Shown in pieces: positions 15,575 through 23,896 of a stretch of DNA of 38,867 nucleotides. The first letter of the stretch is position 1, and every line of letters starts with the position of its first letter. Origin of the DNA: Nitrospirota bacterium (GTDB lineage: Bacteria; Nitrospirota; Thermodesulfovibrionia; Thermodesulfovibrionales; UBA6898); contig JAJZPM010000035.1 in the NCBI GenBank assembly GCA_021811105.1, forward strand, positions 1-38,867, given 5' to 3'. The translations under genes were made by a program, and so were the position numbers. The notes beneath the pieces were generated by a model. It searched no databases. It saw nothing but the letters and a program-made list of their open reading frames with translations, and had not been told where the DNA came from.

Positions 15575-16946
15575 TTATGATTCCCTTATAACAGAGCACT
15601 CTGTTCTTCCCCGATGCCTTCGCCGCATAAAGTGCCCTGTCAGCCGCATTGAGGAGCGATCGCGCGTCCGAAGCATTGAGCGGATACGAAGCGATCCCCC
15701 CGCTCAGCGTCACCGAAGCGCCGCCCTCTTTGTCAGCCAAAAAAATATTCTGCCCCACGTCTCTCCTTATCCTGTCGGCAAGATAGATTGCATCTTCCTC
15801 GTACGTATTCGGCAGGATGATGATGAATTCCTCGCCTCCGTATCTTACCACGATGTCGGTCTCACGCGAAACCCTGCGGAAGATCTCGGCCAATTCATGG
15901 AGAACATCATCGCCGGCCTGGTGGCCGTATGTATCGTTCAGTGTCTTGAAATTGTCGATATCGAAAAGGACCACCGAACAGGAGCCCCCATACCGGTTTA
16001 CCCTGGCGATCTCGACGTCGAGCTGGCCGTAAAGGTAGCGCGTGTTGAACAGACCGGTGAGACCGTCCGTGATTGACAACCGCCTCGTCTCCTCGAACAC
16101 CCTGACCTTGTCGATGATCAGGGATATGTGGTTCCCCAGCAGGGAGAGAAGCGACGCGAGGTCGAAATCGAATTGCTTTTCGCGCTCGCTTTTGCTTGCC
16201 AGAAGGAGAAATCCGACCGTCCCCTTTTCGGATGCAAGGGGGACCGCGAGGAGGAAGACGACCCCTTCTCTGACGAGCGGCTCGATCTTCACAAGACGGG
16301 AGGATTCGATGATGTCGAGCGGCTCTCCCCGCCTGAGTGTTTCAGAACAAAGTTCCTGCAATACGCCTTCTTCGACCGCGCGTTGCAAGTCCGCCGACAG
16401 TCCGCCGGATGCTTTAAGCCTGAACGAATCATTCTCCCTCAGTAAGAGCATTCCCATGCCGAAATCCGTGATCAGGAGCAATTTTCTCAGAATGTTTTCG
16501 ATAACAAAGTCCATGTTGTCCGAGGAGATGAAGGCCCCGGACAGAGTGTTGATCATCATCAGCTCTCTGTTTCTTTTTACGAGCTCCCGCTCGAGATTCA
16601 CGAAATTGGTTATGTCTTTCAGGAGAACGCGGATAAAGGTCGACTTGTCAGGGGCTTCGAAGGGAAGAAAAAAAACCTCATAATGTTTGTTTCCGAGGGT
16701 GACCAGCTCAAAATCTTCAGATCGGGAAGTGAGTGAAGCGACTATTTTCTTGCCGATAGTCCTTAGGAGTTCGATATCGTCAAAGTGCCGCCCGATAACG
16801 TCTTTGGCTTCGGCCTTCATCAGTTTGGCGCACAGGGAATTGAGGTCGAAGATCCTGCCGTCGGTCCGCAGCACTATCAGCGGCTCGGGGATCAGGTCCA
16901 GCGAAAAATAACCGGATACCTGTTCAGAATTAAGCTGCGTAGTCAT
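15555..16946 (-). CDS. PAS-GAF-GGDEF diguanylate cyclase
   Basis: A 463-residue soluble signalling enzyme that makes c-di-GMP from two GTP. A PAS domain spans about residues 12-118 (LIPEPLIVLRTDGRIFDLNSLCAKLM). A GAF domain spans about 140-290 (LLITDFGMGMLLLRENDSF, then AVPLASEKGTVGFLLLASK). The GGDEF domain runs from about 300, with DGLTGLFNTRYL and the active-site YGGEEF. The product-inhibition I-site RETD lies five residues upstream, so activity should be feedback-limited. It is transcribed from a good promoter divergent from the cytochrome c gene, and its 3' end overlaps korB, an unusual operon neighbour. REC-PilZ, a candidate c-di-GMP reader, is in the same cluster. The sensed signal is unknown. 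Confidence 0.94.
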   Translation of the reverse strand: MTTQLNSEQVSGYFSLDLIPEPLIVLRTDGRIFDLNSLCAKLMKAEAKDVIGRHFDDIELLRTIGKKIVASLTSRSEDFELVTLGNKHYEVFFLPFEAPDKSTFIRVLLKDITNFVNLERELVKRNRELMMINTLSGAFISSDNMDFVIENILRKLLLITDFGMGMLLLRENDSFRLKASGGLSADLQRAVEEGVLQELCSETLRRGEPLDIIESSRLVKIEPLVREGVVFLLAVPLASEKGTVGFLLLASKSEREKQFDFDLASLLSLLGNHISLIIDKVRVFEETRRLSITDGLTGLFNTRYLYGQLDVEIARVNRYGGSCSVVLFDIDNFKTLNDTYGHQAGDDVLHELAEIFRRVSRETDIVVRYGGEEFIIILPNTYEEDAIYLADRIRRDVGQNIFLADKEGGASVTLSGGIASYPLNASDARSLLNAADRALYAAKASGKNRVLCYKGIINGKDFR

Positions 16947-16972
16947 TTCCTCTTGCCCTGATGCATATTTTC

Positions 16973-17001
16973 ATTTTAGATTCGGTCGCCTGTTTTATCA
17001 A
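16973..17001 (-). promoter_or_regulatory. Sigma-70 promoter for the GGDEF-korBC cluster
   Basis: On the minus strand TTGATA (plus 16996-17001), a 17-nt spacer and TAAAAT (plus 16973-16978) lie about 30 nt before the GGDEF start. An AGAGG ribosome binding site follows it. Confidence 0.7.
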
Positions 17002-17002
17002 G

Positions 17003-17017
17003 TTCCCTTTTTGGGAA
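17003..17017. promoter_or_regulatory. Palindrome between divergent promoters, candidate operator
   Basis: TTCCC (17003-17007), 5 nt, GGGAA (17013-17017). It abuts the -35 of the GGDEF promoter and overlaps the -35 of the cytochrome c promoter, so one regulator could control both. Short arms, so only suggestive. Confidence 0.35.
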
Positions 17018-17039
17018 ATCACCCGGTTATCGCTATAAT
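17011..17039 (+). promoter_or_regulatory. Sigma-70 promoter for the cytochrome c gene
   Basis: TTGGGA (17011-17016), a 17-nt spacer and a perfect TATAAT (17034-17039) precede the start by 23 nt. GAGGAGG (17051-17057) is the ribosome binding site. Confidence 0.65.
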
Positions 17040-17062
17040 TGGATCAAAAAGAGGAGGCAAGG

Positions 17063-17371
17063 ATGGACAGACGGCTGATTGTTGTCGTTGCAGTGTTGAT
17101 AGTAGTGGGTGTCGTTTTGTTTATGGTTCAGCCGCAGCCTGACGGCAAGGAGCTTTTCCGGTCCGAAGGATGCATCAACTGTCACAGTTTCAAGGGCGAG
17201 GGCGGGGAAATGGCGCCCGACCTGACGAGCGTCACGCAGCGAAGAAGCGACGAATGGATCAGGCAACAGATAAGAAACTCAAAAAAACACAATCCGGATT
17301 CGAGGATGCCCAGCTTTGACTACCTCTCTGGAAGGCAGATAAATGCGATCATCCGATATCTGAAATCCTGA
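17063..17371 (+). CDS. Small membrane-anchored mono-heme cytochrome c
   Basis: 102 residues. An uncleaved or signal-anchor segment (RLIVVVAVLIVVGVVLFMV, about residues 4-22) is followed by a class I cytochrome c domain with one heme site C37-I-N-C40-H41. A likely axial Met is in SRMPSF, and ALINAIIRYLKS-like C-terminal helix residues (QINAIIRYL) complete the fold. The ATG at 17063 has a strong GAGGAGG 5 nt upstream. It should carry electrons on the outer face of the membrane. It lies directly before the hydrogenase operon but 363 nt away and with its own promoter, so a link to hydrogen oxidation is possible but unproven. Confidence 0.9.
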   Translation: MDRRLIVVVAVLIVVGVVLFMVQPQPDGKELFRSEGCINCHSFKGEGGEMAPDLTSVTQRRSDEWIRQQIRNSKKHNPDSRMPSFDYLSGRQINAIIRYLKS

Positions 17372-17733
17372 TGGATCTCCAGGAACGCCTGAAATGGCAA
17401 AATTTAAATAAAATCGTGGAGCTTGACAATGCCCCAAATATGGGCTATCTTGTTACCATATGTTACATCACGGTGACGAAGTGTGGCACTAATAGTTCAA
17501 CCGATTAAAAAAAGTAATGAAATCATATAGCGTATAAAGGCATTAATATTGCTATTATCTTAAAGTAATAGTAAAGCCAAATGTATTGAATAGCTCTATT
17601 GACTTTGAAGTTGCGGAAAGGATTCATGAGGTGAATGACTTATTCTGCACATGCTTCAAAAGATCGACGCTTACACGACTGCCTGCCTTTTTTGACCCCA
17701 TCATATTTCCAATAATCAGCGAGGAGGTGCCGC
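17372..17733 (+). promoter_or_regulatory. Intergenic region with the hydrogenase operon promoter
   Basis: An AT-rich 362-nt gap. It holds a strong promoter: TTGACA (17423-17428), 17 nt, TATCTT (17446-17451). The spacer contains GCCC/GGGC arms around an AT core (17431-17445), a possible operator. Just downstream are two TGTTAC copies and a TCAC-G-GTGA palindrome. The implied leader to the ATG at 17734 is about 275 nt, and I see no recognised riboswitch or gene in it. A TGGCAC at about 17484 lacks a proper sigma-54 -12 element. Confidence 0.6.
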
Positions 17734-18891
17734 ATGGATGAGTTTCACAGGGAGAGCGATATTTCAGGTGATGCCCTCGACAAGATGCTCGCAGGGGGCG
17801 TCTCGCGAAGAAATTTCTTGAAGTTTTGTACGGGTGTTGCGGTCGCAATGGGCCTTCCCTTCGGAATGGGGGCAAAGATCGCAGAGGCGGTTATGAACCC
17901 TAAACGTCCGCCGGTCATCTGGCTTTCCGCGCAGGAATGTACGGGGTGCACGGAATCGCTTTTGCGGACAAACCATCCTACCGTGGAGAAACTGATACTC
18001 GAACTCGTATCGCTCGACTATCACGAAACATTGAATGCAGGCGCCGGCAGGCAGGCAGAGGAGGCCCTCAGGAAGTCCATGCAGGAGAACAAGGGCAAGT
18101 ACATTTTGGTTGTCGACGGGTCAATCCCAGTGAAGGACGGGGGGATTTACTGTAAGATAGGCGGGAAGACCGCACTTTCTCTCCTCGAAGAGCAGGGCTC
18201 TCAGGCTGCTGCGGTTATCGCGATCGGGTCCTGCGCATCCTGGGGTGGCGTCCCATCCGCAGATCCCAACCCGACCGGAGCAACACCGGTGCATGAAGTA
18301 TTCAGGAGCAAGGGCATTAAGACGCCTGTGGTAAATATCCCAGGTTGTCCGCCTAATGGGTATAACTTCCTCTCAACAGTTCTCTACTTCCTCACTTTCA
18401 AAAAACTCCCGGAACTCGATGACCAGGGGAGACCAAAGTTTGCCTACGGTAGAATCATACATGAAAACTGCGAACGCCGGCCGCATTTTGACGCGGGAAG
18501 GTTCGCCATGGAGTTCGGAGATGAAGGACATAGAAAGGGCTATTGCCTGTACAAACTCGGCTGCAAGGGGCCCGAAACCTTCAATAACTGTCCCACGTTG
18601 CTCTTTAATGACGTCGGTTCCGGTGCGTGGCCCGTGGGAACGGGTCATCCATGTTTCGGATGCTCTGAAAAAGGGGTCGGATTTACCGCGCCGCTCCACT
18701 CGCCTGCCCGGCCGCTCTATATTACGCCGCCTTCCTTCTTCACCGAAATATATCCGGGCAAGGAAGAGGTATCCTCGGGCACGAAGGCCCTGGCTGCAGG
18801 AGTCGCGGGTGCGGCAATAGGAGCTGCGGGGGCAGCAATAGTAGCCGGACTCGGGAAAAAGGGCGAAGACAAAAAAGACAAGGAGGAGTAG
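17734..18891 (+). CDS. hybO: Hyd1 [NiFe] hydrogenase small subunit (HybO-like)
   Basis: 385 residues. The Tat signal SRRNFLKFCTGVAVAMGLP (about 24-42) directs export of the folded heterodimer. The iron-sulfur ligands are complete: proximal cluster C69 and C72 in QECTGCTESLL, GSCASWGG and IPGCPPNGYN; distal/medial ligands in [30 protein letters not shown] and GHPCFGCSEKG. A C-terminal Ala/Gly-rich hydrophobic helix (about 350-372) anchors it in the membrane, followed by a charged tail. It passes electrons from the NiFe site in HybC to HybA/HybB. The sequence and the gene order small-hybA-hybB-large-protease-hypC mirror E. coli hydrogenase 2 (group 1c). GAGGAGGTG precedes the ATG. Confidence 0.95.
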   Translation: MDEFHRESDISGDALDKMLAGGVSRRNFLKFCTGVAVAMGLPFGMGAKIAEAVMNPKRPPVIWLSAQECTGCTESLLRTNHPTVEKLILELVSLDYHETLNAGAGRQAEEALRKSMQENKGKYILVVDGSIPVKDGGIYCKIGGKTALSLLEEQGSQAAAVIAIGSCASWGGVPSADPNPTGATPVHEVFRSKGIKTPVVNIPGCPPNGYNFLSTVLYFLTFKKLPELDDQGRPKFAYGRIIHENCERRPHFDAGRFAMEFGDEGHRKGYCLYKLGCKGPETFNNCPTLLFNDVGSGAWPVGTGHPCFGCSEKGVGFTAPLHSPARPLYITPPSFFTEIYPGKEEVSSGTKALAAGVAGAAIGAAGAAIVAGLGKKGEDKKDKEE

Positions 18892-18894
18892 GCC

Positions 18895-19899
18895 ATGAGC
18901 ATGAACAGGCGAGATTTTCTCAAGACAGCGGCTGCGGGAAGCGGCATGCTGCTTGCCTCACAGGCAATGCCTGCCGGCGCCGCCATGCCGAAGGAACTTC
19001 CGCCGGAAGCGGTCGGCATCCTCTATGACGCGACCCTCTGTATCGGCTGCAAGTCCTGCATGGTCAACTGCAAGAAGTACAATAGTGAACCGGAGGGGGC
19101 ACTTCATTCCTCGCGCCGGATTTCACCGCCGTACGAATTTTCGACACCTGAAAGAATATGGGATGACCCCCATGATCTTTCAGGAAAAACCCTTAACATT
19201 ATCAAGGCGTATAAAAATGGAACCGGTGCGACAAAGGACGTTGCCGAAAACGGCTACTCATTCGTCAAACAGCACTGCCTGCACTGTATTACGCCGGCAT
19301 GCGTTTCGGTTTGTCCTGTCGGTGCTCTGAGGAAGGACCCGTCTAACGGCGTCGTATACTACGTCGAAAACAGATGCATCGGCTGCCGTTACTGCCTTCT
19401 TGCCTGCCCGTTCAGGATCCCGAGGTACGAGTGGGATACTGCATTTCCGCAGGTGAGAAAATGCCAGCTCTGCCGTCACCGTTACGCTGAGGGCAAGTAT
19501 TCCGCCTGCTGCGAATTCTGCCCGACGGGCGCCTCTATCTTCGGCAAGGTGGCGGACCTTCGCAAGGAGGCCGAGAAGCGCCTGACTCTCAAAACGGGTG
19601 ACCAGTATGATTTTCCTCTCCAGACAGTCGGCTCGAAGGACAAGAGCAGGCGCACTGTCTCTAAATACATCAACCACATCTACGGCATGAAAGAGGCCGG
19701 CGGCACCCAGTATATGCTTCTGGCAGGCGTGCCTTTTGAACTCCTGGGGTTCGACAAGAATATCAGGAATGATGAATTTTTCCCCGACTTTACATGGGCC
19801 TATATCTCGAAGATACCGGCCGTCATCGCGACGGTGCTGATCGGCGGCGCCGCAACATGGGCGTTCACAAAGGGAAAAAACAAAGATAAGGAGAAATAG
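18895..19899 (+). CDS. hybA: Periplasmic four-cluster ferredoxin of Hyd1 (HybA-like)
   Basis: 334 residues. The Tat signal MNRRDFLKTAAAGSGMLL leads to four cysteine groups for 4Fe-4S clusters: CIGCKSCMVNCKKY, CLHCITPACVSVCPVGAL, CIGCRYCLLACPF and CQLCRH with CCEFCPTGAS. A C-terminal hydrophobic segment (VIATVLIGGAATWAF) anchors it on the outer membrane face. It relays electrons from HybO to the quinone-reactive HybB. It starts 3 nt after the hybO stop with AGGAGTAGG as ribosome binding site. Assignment is firm by motifs, neighbours and length. Confidence 0.94.
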   Translation: MSMNRRDFLKTAAAGSGMLLASQAMPAGAAMPKELPPEAVGILYDATLCIGCKSCMVNCKKYNSEPEGALHSSRRISPPYEFSTPERIWDDPHDLSGKTLNIIKAYKNGTGATKDVAENGYSFVKQHCLHCITPACVSVCPVGALRKDPSNGVVYYVENRCIGCRYCLLACPFRIPRYEWDTAFPQVRKCQLCRHRYAEGKYSACCEFCPTGASIFGKVADLRKEAEKRLTLKTGDQYDFPLQTVGSKDKSRRTVSKYINHIYGMKEAGGTQYMLLAGVPFELLGFDKNIRNDEFFPDFTWAYISKIPAVIATVLIGGAATWAFTKGKNKDKEK

Positions 19900-19904
19900 C
19901 GGCT

Positions 19905-21035
19905 ATGAACCAGAAAGATATAAAGATGATGACTCCCATGACCTTGGGATTGATCCTCGTTATGGCTGCCGCGGGCGTTGTCGTGGTGTACCGGCTGCTG
20001 TTCGGTCTCGGCGCGGCGACGCACCTCAGTGACATCTGGCCCTGGGGTTTCTGGATAGGCATGGATGTCCTCGGAGGGGTGGCTATGGCTGCGGGCGGTT
20101 TCATTATCGCCGGAGCGGTCTATATATTGAACTGGAAAAAGTACAAGGTCATCGTAAGGCCGTCGATCCTGAATGCTTTTTTCGGGTATGTTCTTGCGGC
20201 CACCTCGATCACTCTTGATATCGGCGTTCCCTGGCGCATCTGGCATCCCATTGTCATGTGGCAGATAAACTCGATCATGTTCATAGTGGCGATCCATGTA
20301 GTCCTCTATACATCGACGCTCGCCACGGAGTCGAGCCCTATGGTGTTCGAGAAGCTGAAAATGACCGGCGCGTATCGGGCGGTAAGCAAGATCATGGTCC
20401 CCATCGTGCTCTTCGGCGTGCTCCTTTCGACGCTCCACCAGTCTTCTCTCGGTGCGGTATACCTGATAGTTCCCACAAAGTTGTCTCCGCTATGGTACAG
20501 CAAGAGTCTCCCATACATGTTCCTCATCTCGGCGGTGCTGATGGGCCTGTCGATGGTCAGCTTCGAGACGATCCTCAGCTCGAGGATCTTCAAACACAAG
20601 GTCCCGATGGATGTAATTACCGGCCTTGCGCGGGGTTCGCTGATTGTCGCAGCTATCTATTTCGCGATCAAGGTCTGGCTCCTCGTATCAGGACCCGGTA
20701 TCGGTGCGGCCTTTGACGGCAGCTTTACGGCGAACATGTATCTTCTGGAGATGGCCATAGGCGTTGTGCTGCCGCTGGCGCTTCTTTCCGTTAAGGACTT
20801 CAGGACGCGGATCAGCAGCATCTTTACTGTGAATATCCTGGTTATCATCGGCACCCTTCTTAACAGGCTGAACGTCGGCATTTTCGGTTTGGCGGAATAT
20901 GCCAGCAAGTTCGGGGTGGACTACTTCCCGTCGGCGATGGAGTTTATTCTCACTGCCGGTATGGTGGCCTTTGCGTTCTTCGGATTCAAGGTTTCCGCGA
21001 AATATCTGAATCTGTTCCCGGAGACAGAGCACTGA
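19905..21035 (+). CDS. hybB: Hyd1 membrane quinone-reactive subunit (HybB, NrfD/PsrC family)
   Basis: 376 residues and about ten hydrophobic segments of the NrfD/PsrC type. Characteristic parts include the WPWGFWIGMDVLGGVAMAAGGFIIAG start, GVPWRIWHP, STLHQSSLGAVYLI and the final AFFGFKVSAKYL helix. It has no heme; it exchanges electrons and protons with menaquinone. It lies 5 nt after hybA. Its presence means Hyd1 is a quinone-coupled enzyme of the HybOABC design, which can in principle run in both directions with membrane energy. Family assignment is firm. Confidence 0.93.
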   Translation: MNQKDIKMMTPMTLGLILVMAAAGVVVVYRLLFGLGAATHLSDIWPWGFWIGMDVLGGVAMAAGGFIIAGAVYILNWKKYKVIVRPSILNAFFGYVLAATSITLDIGVPWRIWHPIVMWQINSIMFIVAIHVVLYTSTLATESSPMVFEKLKMTGAYRAVSKIMVPIVLFGVLLSTLHQSSLGAVYLIVPTKLSPLWYSKSLPYMFLISAVLMGLSMVSFETILSSRIFKHKVPMDVITGLARGSLIVAAIYFAIKVWLLVSGPGIGAAFDGSFTANMYLLEMAIGVVLPLALLSVKDFRTRISSIFTVNILVIIGTLLNRLNVGIFGLAEYASKFGVDYFPSAMEFILTAGMVAFAFFGFKVSAKYLNLFPETEH

Positions 21036-21090
21036 ATTTGTGCCGTCGCACTGACGAATCAGAAAAATAAAACTTAGTGAGGAGGTTCAA

Positions 21091-22791
21091 ATGGCTAAAA
21101 GGATAACAGTAGATCCCATAACCAGGATAGAGGGACACCTGCGGATAGACTGCGAAGTGGACGGAGGAAAGGTCACTCATGCGTGGTCATCGGGACAGAT
21201 GTGGCGCGGCATCGAAGTCATCCTCAAGGGAAGAGACCCGAGGGATGCCTGGTTATTCACGCAGCGCTTCTGCGGCGTTTGAACTTCGGTCCACGCACTG
21301 GTTTCAGTGCGTACGGTCGAAAACGCACTCGGGATGGAAGTACCCCTGAATGCGCAATACATCAGGAATATGATCATGGGCGCACATGCGACTCATGACC
21401 ACATCGTTCATTTCTATCAGCTTGCGGCACTCGACTGGGTGGACATCGTCTCCGCCCTCAAGGCGGACGCAAGAGCGGTGGCGAACCTCGGACAGAAACT
21501 CTCGTCCTGGAGCGGCAACAGCTACAGCGAGATTAAGGCCTCCCAGGACAAGCTGAAGACCTTTGTGGGGTCGGGACAACTGGGGGTGTATGCGAGCGGC
21601 TACTGGGGACACCCCGCAATGAAGCTCTCGCCCGAAGTGAATATGCTTGCGGCACATCATTATCTTCAGGCGCTCGAGTACCAAAGGGAAGTAAACAAGG
21701 TGGTTGCCATCCTCGGATCCAAAACCCCCCATATACAGAATGTCGCCGTAGGCGGCGTCGCCAACGCGATCAATCTCGACAGCCCGGAGACCCTGAACAT
21801 GGAGCGGCTCTACTATATCAAGACGCTGATAGACAAGGTGGGGGATTTTGTCGAGAACGTGCTGCTCGTAGACACCGCCGCCGTCGGCGCCTTTTACGCC
21901 GACTGGACCCAGTACGGTTCGGGGGTTACCAATTATCTTTCTGTGCCGGACATGCCGATGGATACGAAAGGGACGGTATTCGCTTTGCCCGGCGGATATA
22001 TCCCAGGCGGCGATATAGGTGAATTTGTATCCTTCAAGAGCTACCAGGATCCCTTCTTCAGGGACAACGTCAAAGAGAGCATCAAGCATTCCTGGTACGA
22101 CGGCGACTGGGACCGTCATCCGTGGGAAGAGGACACGGTTCCCAAGTATACCGATTTTCAGGACAAGGGGAAGTATTCCTGGGTAAAATCCCCGACGTTC
22201 AAGGGCAAACCCGCCCAGGTGGGGCCGCTTGCAAACGTCCTTTGCATGTATGCCGCCGGTCATGCTCCCACGAAGAAATACGTGGATCGAACGCTCGCCC
22301 TGGTGAGCTCTCTGGCAGGTGCCAAGGTCGGCATCGCTGCGCTCCATTCGACCATAGGCCGGATAGCGGCACGTTCTGTGCGTTGTGCCGTGCTCTTCGA
22401 CACATTGAAGGGCCAGTGGCAGGCGCTTGTCGACAACATATCGAAGGGGGATGTCAGGACATTCAACCGTCCCACGTTTCCTGCAGGAGTGCAGAAGGGT
22501 TTTGGTTTTCACGAAGCCCCCAGGGGTGCCCTTTCACACTGGATTGTGATCGAGGATGGCCGGATCAAGAACTACCAGGCCGTCGTGCCGTCCACGTGGA
22601 ATGCCGGCCCGCGGAATAGTGAAGACGCCCCCGGCCCCTATGAGGCATCGCTGGTCGGCAACCCGGTGGCGGACCCGGAAAGGCCTCTCGAGGTTTTGAG
22701 GACCGTGCACTCTTTTGACCCCTGCCTCGCCTGCGCCATCCATATGGTGGATCGGCAGAATAGGGAGATAGTGAAGGTCAGGGCTGTATGA
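21091..22791 (+). CDS. hybC: Hyd1 hydrogenase large subunit with an in-frame TGA (probable selenocysteine) in the L1 motif
   Basis: 566 residues if the TGA at 21280-21282 is read through as residue 64. The frame before it ([15 protein letters not shown] to RFCGV) and after it ([18 protein letters not shown]) is one continuous group 1 large subunit. The TGA stands for the second Cys of the R-x-C-G-V-C motif, the bridging ligand of Ni and Fe. The C-terminal L2 motif is ordinary (DPC545-L-A-C548-A-I-H551). A 15-residue tail after H551 should be removed by a HybD-type protease. A stem-loop 10 nt after the TGA looks like a bacterial SECIS. TGA acts as a normal stop in other genes here, such as cas1. 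A premature stop is the alternative, but the downstream frame is fully conserved. AGGAGG precedes the ATG. Confidence 0.9.
21293..21312 (+). promoter_or_regulatory. Candidate bacterial SECIS stem-loop for the hybC TGA
   Basis: ACGCACTG (21293-21300) pairs perfectly with CAGTGCGT (21305-21312) around the loop GTTT. The loop starts with G and begins 18 nt after the TGA. As I recall the bacterial SECIS consensus (a G in the first two loop positions, loop 16-37 nt after UGA), it fits. It lies in coding sequence for HALVSV. Confidence 0.7.
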
Positions 22792-22831
22792 AAGTGGTGA
22801 ATCACGCATGCGTATGTCACAAGGGGGCTGA

Positions 22832-23350
22832 TTGAGGGTCCTCGTTCTGGGCATTGGTAACGTTCTGATGGGTGATGACAGCATCGGCGTCAGGGTGGTC
22901 GAAGAGATGGAGAGGAGATTCCGCCTTCCGGAGTGGATCGAGTTGCTCGATGGCGGCACATCCGGCATCGAGCTTCTCTCTTACGTTCGGGACAGGGACT
23001 GTCTGATAATCATCGATGCCATAAAAAGCGGCTTTCCACCCGGTACTGTAGTCAGGGTCGAAGGGAGTGATATCCCTGCAAAGTTTATGACTAGGATTTC
23101 TCCTCATCAACTGGGCCTGTCGGACATGCTTGCCGCTGCCTCTCTCACGGGCGATCTGCCCGACAATATGGTTTTATTCGGCATCGAGCCGAAGCGGGTT
23201 GCGCTTGGCTTAGAACTTTCCGAAGAGGTGAGGGCGAATTTCGACAAATTAGTGGAGACAGTTCTGGCGGAGCTGCGGAGCATGGGCGCCTCTCCGGAGC
23301 CGGTGGAAGGGGTCGGCCGATCACGAAGTTTCTGGGAAAACGTGGGGTAA
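22832..23350 (+). CDS. hybD: Hydrogenase maturation protease (HybD/HyaD family)
   Basis: 172 residues from the TTG at 22832, which has GGGGG about 7 nt upstream and gives the family start RVLVLGIGNVLMGDDSIGVRVVEEM. Nickel-sensing ligands are the acidic residue after GVRVVE (the HyaD-type Glu), Asp in LLDGGTSG, and the His in ISPHQLGLSDML. It clips the C-terminal tail of a large subunit after nickel insertion. It sits 40 nt behind hybC, its obvious substrate. Because the equivalent gene of the second operon is decayed, it may serve both. The last 20 residues include SPEPVEG, a peptide often produced where scattered DNA repeats run into genes. Confidence 0.92.
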   Translation: MRVLVLGIGNVLMGDDSIGVRVVEEMERRFRLPEWIELLDGGTSGIELLSYVRDRDCLIIIDAIKSGFPPGTVVRVEGSDIPAKFMTRISPHQLGLSDMLAAASLTGDLPDNMVLFGIEPKRVALGLELSEEVRANFDKLVETVLAELRSMGASPEPVEGVGRSRSFWENVG

Positions 23351-23354
23351 AGGT

Positions 23355-23621
23355 ATGTGTCTTGCGATCCCATCGAGAATCGTCCGGATAGATGACCTCA
23401 GGGCAATAGTCGACGTCTACGGGGCGAGAAGAGAGATAAACCTCATGCTCCTAAATGACAATGCCGAGATTGGCGACTATGTCCTTGTCCACGCGGGCTT
23501 TGCGATCCAGAAGGTTGAACGGGAGGCTGCACAAGATGCGTTGAGAGTCATCTCCACGATTATCGAGGAAGTTGAACGAGAAGACCGTTCCGAGGGGTCG
23601 TCGGACATTCATTCGGGCTGA
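23355..23621 (+). CDS. hypC: Hydrogenase assembly chaperone HypC/HybG
   Basis: 88 residues with the diagnostic N terminus MCLAIPSRIVRID, whose Cys2 (after Met removal, the N-terminal Cys) binds the Fe(CN)2CO precursor together with HypD and delivers it to the large subunit. The core VDVYGARREINLMLL and GDYVLVHAGFAIQKV matches the family. It starts 4 nt after hybD. The other hyp genes (A, B, D, E, F) are not in the window. The C-terminal 20 residues are acidic and family-atypical but not alarming. Confidence 0.93.
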   Translation: MCLAIPSRIVRIDDLRAIVDVYGARREINLMLLNDNAEIGDYVLVHAGFAIQKVEREAAQDALRVISTIIEEVEREDRSEGSSDIHSG

Positions 23622-23896
23622 TCCTCTTTTTGGGCCTTTTGCCCATGCCGTATTCTGATGTATTTCCCTGCCAGGATAAATTCCCCCTTATCATGTTAAC
23701 TCTCTTTATAATTTCAGGTTGACGAGTCAAAAATCTCCTGTTAAGGTGTACTCAGTGATAGCAGGAGTATGAGGAATTATCATCTGGCCGAAGAGTTGCG
23801 TATGTGTAAACGGGTACGACATTGGGCCTGCGCCCATTCATCATCCAACCGTAAGCCTTTCCCCCCGCATTACAAATCCGAGCATGGAGGTGCCTT
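23622..23896 (+). promoter_or_regulatory. Intergenic region with a weak hairpin and the second hydrogenase promoter
   Basis: A small GGGC-CTTTT-GCCC hairpin (23631-23643) after a T-run may end the Hyd1 transcript. A promoter candidate, TTGACG (23719-23724), 17 nt, TAAGGT (23742-23747), includes the 12-bp palindrome TTGACGAGTCAA (23719-23730) over its -35, a possible operator. A TATAAT at 23708-23713 is a competing -10. No gene is seen. Confidence 0.4.

Noticed and set aside
17484..17500. Sigma-54 promoter (TGGCAC) before the Hyd1 operon
   Set aside because: The expected TTGC-type -12 element at the correct spacing is missing.
21091..22791. Hyd1 and Hyd2 large subunits as pseudogenes or as separate short ORFs split by stops
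   Set aside because: The frame continues in phase and stays fully conserved after each TGA, and the TGA codons fall only on L1 ligand cysteines in both genes.
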